A stretch of DNA of 64,000 nt from Acanthacorydalis orientalis (lineage: Eukaryota; Arthropoda; Insecta; Megaloptera; Corydalidae): positions 33,020,956-33,084,955 of the forward strand of contig CM068318.1 in NCBI GenBank assembly GCA_034766995.1. Direction: 5' to 3'. Below the pieces are notes generated by a model, which was given only the letters and a program-made list of their open reading frames with translations, was not told where the DNA came from and did no database searches. Made by a program: the position numbers and the translations under genes. Within the stretch, counting starts at the first letter, position 1. Each line of letters begins with the position of its first letter. This document shows, piece by piece, positions 60,480-64,000 of this stretch.

Positions 60480-60868
60480 TTCATCATTTTTTGGCTGATT
60501 TCGAATTTTTCCAAAGTAGCTCCGCTAAGTGGTGTGTCTTTTTGAGATCTTTAAAAATACTTTAAGCCTTCTTTTGAATAACCATTTTGCTCAAAGGTTG
60601 ATTTTGATTTTCAATCCTAATGCAAAGTAGAGACTTCATTTTTATCATGCGAAAACTTCTTACTTTTGTAATTTGCTTGCATTGCAAAGACGTGACATTT
60701 CTCTTATTTGGTCAACATCCTGATTACAAATTGTTCTTGTCGTTGTTGCAGGTAAATGAACAGTTCTGCCAATATCGTCAACCGATTTTCCCCAGGTTTA
60801 AAGTGTCTTAAAATGTCCAATTTCAATTCCAAATTAATTCGTTTACGCTTTTTATTTCCGCTCATTGT
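60480..60868 (-). pseudogene. pogo/Tigger-like transposase N-terminal fragment
   Basis: On the minus strand MSGNKKRKRINLELKLDILR begins near 60865. HFKPGEN and, in another frame, VDDIGRTVHLPATTTRTIC follow: a psq-type helix-turn-helix as in pogo, Tigger, jerky and CENP-B-like transposases. Further on, LYFALGLKIN, WLFKRRLK and LLWKNSK-like pieces correspond loosely to the second (CENP-B-type) DNA-binding region. No DDE domain is visible, and stops and shifts are frequent. The ends were not found. Confidence 0.68.
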
Positions 60869-62535
60869 TAAGATTTGAATTAAAAACGCTTTATTGAACA
60901 TGAAATACAGATAAAAAAAATAGCAAGACTGATTTACACTAATAACTTTGATTATCTATCTACTAATCTACCTTGTATAATAAATATGAAAGTAACAATT
61001 AAATGGAGAATTACCAAAAAAAAAAAAAATAAATAAATCGGGAAATATCGAAAAAATAAAAAAAATCTTATAACGACGCAAACCGTAGTTTTGATGTTTA
61101 TGAAATTTAGTTTTTAAACATTTCACGAATTGAGCAATTACTGCCAGTAATAAATAAAATTAACAACAATATTATAAAGTCTGAACCTCTATAAAACGGT
61201 TTCTTTCTCATTGGTATTTAAATATATTATAATTTATTAGTTTTGGTTTTCTTTTCGTGTTGTAAGATTTTCACTTATAGCCAAGACATTAATGTGTTGT
61301 ATTTAAAACATAATAATTATCTTCACATTTAAAATAATAATCAATGTTTAAGTGATAATATTTTATTTGAGAACTTTTTTGGTTTATTCTCTGTATATGA
61401 AACATACATATAAAAATGATTTAACAACGTAACCTAGATGAAATATATATTTAAAAAGATAAACAACATAAAGTAAATTTCAATTTGTTTTATTTACAAA
61501 TGTATTTTCATTGTATATTTATCCACTATATAAATATATAACTTCATATAAAAAGTGTATGCTTACTATGTTTAAAATAAACTTCTTTTTATTTCTGAGT
61601 ATGAACGTGATAACTACTTAAAATTCCCCTATGTCTTTCTATAAAACGTGTCCCTCTCAGACTGCCACTTGCTAGCCTCTTGAAAAAACATAGAGCAACC
61701 AATACTAATTCAAAGAGCTGACAATGGCGCGTCTAAAGGTAAATTACTGATCGATAGATAGTAAAACGTATTTCTCTCCAATCCATTGTTAAATTGTGAT
61801 AATGTTAACATAAATATGTGTATCGTTAAAAAAATATTTCCATTTAATAAAACATAAATTGCTGTTGTGCGCGTTTAAAAATACTTAAATAATAACATAA
61901 GTTTAAAAATATATCTCATTTTTATACGTCTATCGTTCATTAGTTCTAAAGTATTTTTTCATGAAAAAAATCAACTTATATACTTACATCAAAAACAAGT
62001 TCTCAAGTATTATTTACTAAGGTCATTTAAAACAGGTTCATAGCATATGTGTGAAAATTATTTCAGACACAATGACTGTGAAATGAAAAGTTCTATCTCA
62101 CTGTTACAATAACGGAGAAATGACTTTTACTTTCAAAATAACAACTCATCTAAATTGTTGTAATGAAAGTGTTAAAAAAATGCATCTTGTATTATAATTT
62201 TTCATCTTCTCACGATTCATTCGTTAATTTATATTTATAGAAAACGGTGTTTTTTAAATTCATGATTGTTTCAGTTTTGCTAATTATTATACTAATTTTA
62301 TGTAAGTGTAAAAGTTCTTTTAAAAAGTCAGGAAGTATTAATAAAGAAACAATAATTGCTACTAATTAAATTGTCATTAATTAAATAAAATAAAATACTA
62401 TTAAACCTTGATTCCTAAATACTCTTAAAAATATTTATCAAAATAATGTTCTGTCTTGTATAATCAGTTAAATACTCATAAAAGAACAATTTTAAGAATA
62501 CTTGATTATTTATAATAAATATGATGTTATAAACA
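60869..62535 (+). other. Presumed Pellino intron, no clear feature
   Basis: One spot stands out: at 61725 GACAATGGCGCGTCTAAAG is followed by GTAAAT. This could be a five-codon first exon with a donor, and TATAAAA lies at 61640. I give it little weight. Confidence 0.45.
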
Positions 62536-62540
62536 CACAC

Positions 62541-62550
62541 CTCTCTCTCT

Positions 62551-62608
<58 letters not shown>

Positions 62609-62645
62609 TCACACACACATACATACATACATGCACACATATATA
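62541..62645. repeat. (CT)n(TA)n(GTAT)n(CA)n(CATA)n compound repeat
   Basis: Five simple-repeat blocks follow each other over about 105 bp. Confidence 0.96.
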
Positions 62646-62752
62646 CAGTCTGCATTTATTGGTAATACATATGAAGTTTATTCAATAATAATATTTGTTT
62701 TTAAAAATAAAAGTTTCATAGTGTTAAATCTTATATTATTCAAATAGTTTTT

Positions 62753-62756
<4 letters not shown>

Positions 62757-62807
<51 letters not shown>
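62757..62807. repeat. (TA)n microsatellite
   Basis: A TA run of about 51 bp. Confidence 0.97.
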
Positions 62808-62809
<2 letters not shown>

Positions 62810-63228
62810 TATTTATCTTTCACATTTTTTTTTATATACCAATCCCGAATGTATCAATCAAATTTGATTGATGCTATTCAGATATTTTTTCTACTTGATC
62901 AATGTTTTCAAAAGTATTCTTTTAGAATTATTACATTTATCAAAAAGCATGGTAGTCACTATAAAATCTGAACAATATAGTGAATGAAAGGAGCTTTCAG
63001 TTAAGTGACTTCGTTTTATCTTTAGTAGTATTTGTTGTGTTGGGTATGAATTTGCATTGTAATTCTTTTCAATTTAATTCTTTAAACCTGAAACATAGGA
63101 TCCTTTAATTGAAAATTATGTTAGTTATACGGATGAATTGAAGGTGTTTCATGATAAAGTTTTTCATGGTTATTTTTAACTAAACATAAGAACTAAACTT
63201 TTTTTGAATGAAGTTTTTTTTTCATAAA
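62808..63228 (+). other. Presumed Pellino intron, no feature
   Basis: Contains a small inverted repeat ATCAATCAAATTTGATTGAT near 62855. Nothing else recognised. Confidence 0.5.
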
Positions 63229-63394
63229 AGTATGGTCACACAAAACAATGGGTAAGCGACAATTGAATGAGCGATTTTTTTCACAAATAATTTTTCTTTC
63301 ACACTAAAATTATAAAAAAAAATCTGATAAAAAACGATCAATAATCAATTGAACGTTTTTGATTAAAAAAATGTGTGGCTTGTTAGGTGTGTGT
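63229..63394 (+). repeat. Dispersed repeat, copy A (short form)
   Basis: The left end (CACACAAAACAATGGG) and the right end in reverse (CACACCTAACAAGCC) look like short inverted termini. The interior (GTAAGCGACAATTGAATGAG; CGATCAATAATCAATTGAAC) recurs in parts at 22310, 47345 and 9425. About 165 bp with no coding frame, so a MITE is the best guess. Confidence 0.5.
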
Positions 63395-64000
63395 ATTCCA
63401 ATTGTAGTGAATTTAATTTAATAAATAAGTTTAGTTACAGTGCCAAAACAATGTTACTGCCTAGCTGATTATACTTATTAACTATGAATAGAACACAAAA
63501 GAGAAAAATAGTCTATAAAAATAAATAGGAATTTTCAGTATGCAGCAAATGTCTTTTTTTTATTTTTTTTTGTATTATTTTTATTTTTTTGGACAGAAAA
63601 TCTATTTGGTTTTGAAATTCTCGTATAGTTGAGCAAAACTCGTATTCTTCCAATTCATTGTCTTTCGTTTCTATTGTCTCTACTACATCATAGCTGAATT
63701 TAAATATCTAAAAATGTATTACGAAATTTGAAAAGATCAATTCTAAACTATTCATCAGTATTATTAACAAATTTTAAGTTAAGAGTGAATTACAATTGGA
63801 TTATTCATACATAGTCAGAAATTGTTTCATACATTATGGCCCAAAATTTGTTTCCTGTGACTATTGTCGTGCCTCAATGACCAGAAGTATTATAAACTAT
63901 TCTTTTGATTACTTTATACAAAAAGCAAACTCTAATTATTTTTTTAACATTCGAAAAATCATATTATAATAATGTTATAATAGATAAATGTATTAATTGA
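63395..64000 (+). other. Presumed Pellino intron, no feature
   Basis: A+T-rich sequence to the end of the window, with a T-rich run near 63555-63590. The next Pellino exon is not reached. Confidence 0.5.

Overview
This looks like a nuclear window from an insect with a very A+T-rich genome, about three quarters or more A+T by eye. There are no bacterial-style operons. Nearly every long open reading frame is an (AT)n artefact or a decayed transposase. The insect call rests on one exon (55841-55936) that reads as the N-terminus of an insect-type Pellino protein, with a clean splice acceptor and donor, and on a transposon load typical of insects: mariner, Tc1, piggyBac, hAT, pogo and a jockey/R1-like LINE. 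I cannot name the species. An A+T-rich hymenopteran would fit, but nothing seen here proves it.

Layout. 1-19.7 kb is single-copy A+T-rich DNA carrying two 0.5-kb mariner-like MITEs (2620-3134, 13987-14475), a badly eroded mariner (about 6720-7705), a nearly full-length dead mariner (11231-12526) and two probable Helitron-like (Helentron) short elements (14535-14786, 17219-17426). 19.7-26 kb holds a dead Tc1-like element with long terminal repeats (19775-21385), a copy of a small unnamed dispersed repeat (22310-22714), a short G+C-rich island (23966-24032) and a deleted hAT element (24638-25734). 26-34 kb is mostly empty, with a 22-bp minisatellite (28612-28800) and two copies of an Hsmar1-like mariner MITE, the second broken up by expanded (TA)n. 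34-42.5 kb has a ZBED5/SCAND3-like hAT relic, a piggyBac C-terminal relic, a higher-G+C candidate regulatory patch with a perfect Maf recognition palindrome (39903-39915), and a LINE fragment covering the endonuclease and linker. 42.5-55 kb has further mariner copies and a small hAT-type MITE. 55.8 kb is the Pellino exon. The rest, probably Pellino intron, contains a Tc1 element with intact long inverted repeats (56209-57833), another mariner MITE, a pogo/Tigger relic and simple repeats.

How it fits together. The only host coding sequence I can defend is the Pellino exon on the + strand. Both its borders have splice phase 2, so an upstream exon carrying the start codon and a downstream exon continuing the FHA-like region must exist. 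I could not find either, so the downstream intron is longer than 8 kb. All transposases seen have stops, frameshifts or altered catalytic residues. About thirty long (TA)n tracts punctuate the window, and at one site the sequence shows them growing out of a transposon. I saw no CRISPR array, tRNA, rRNA or new defence-like system.
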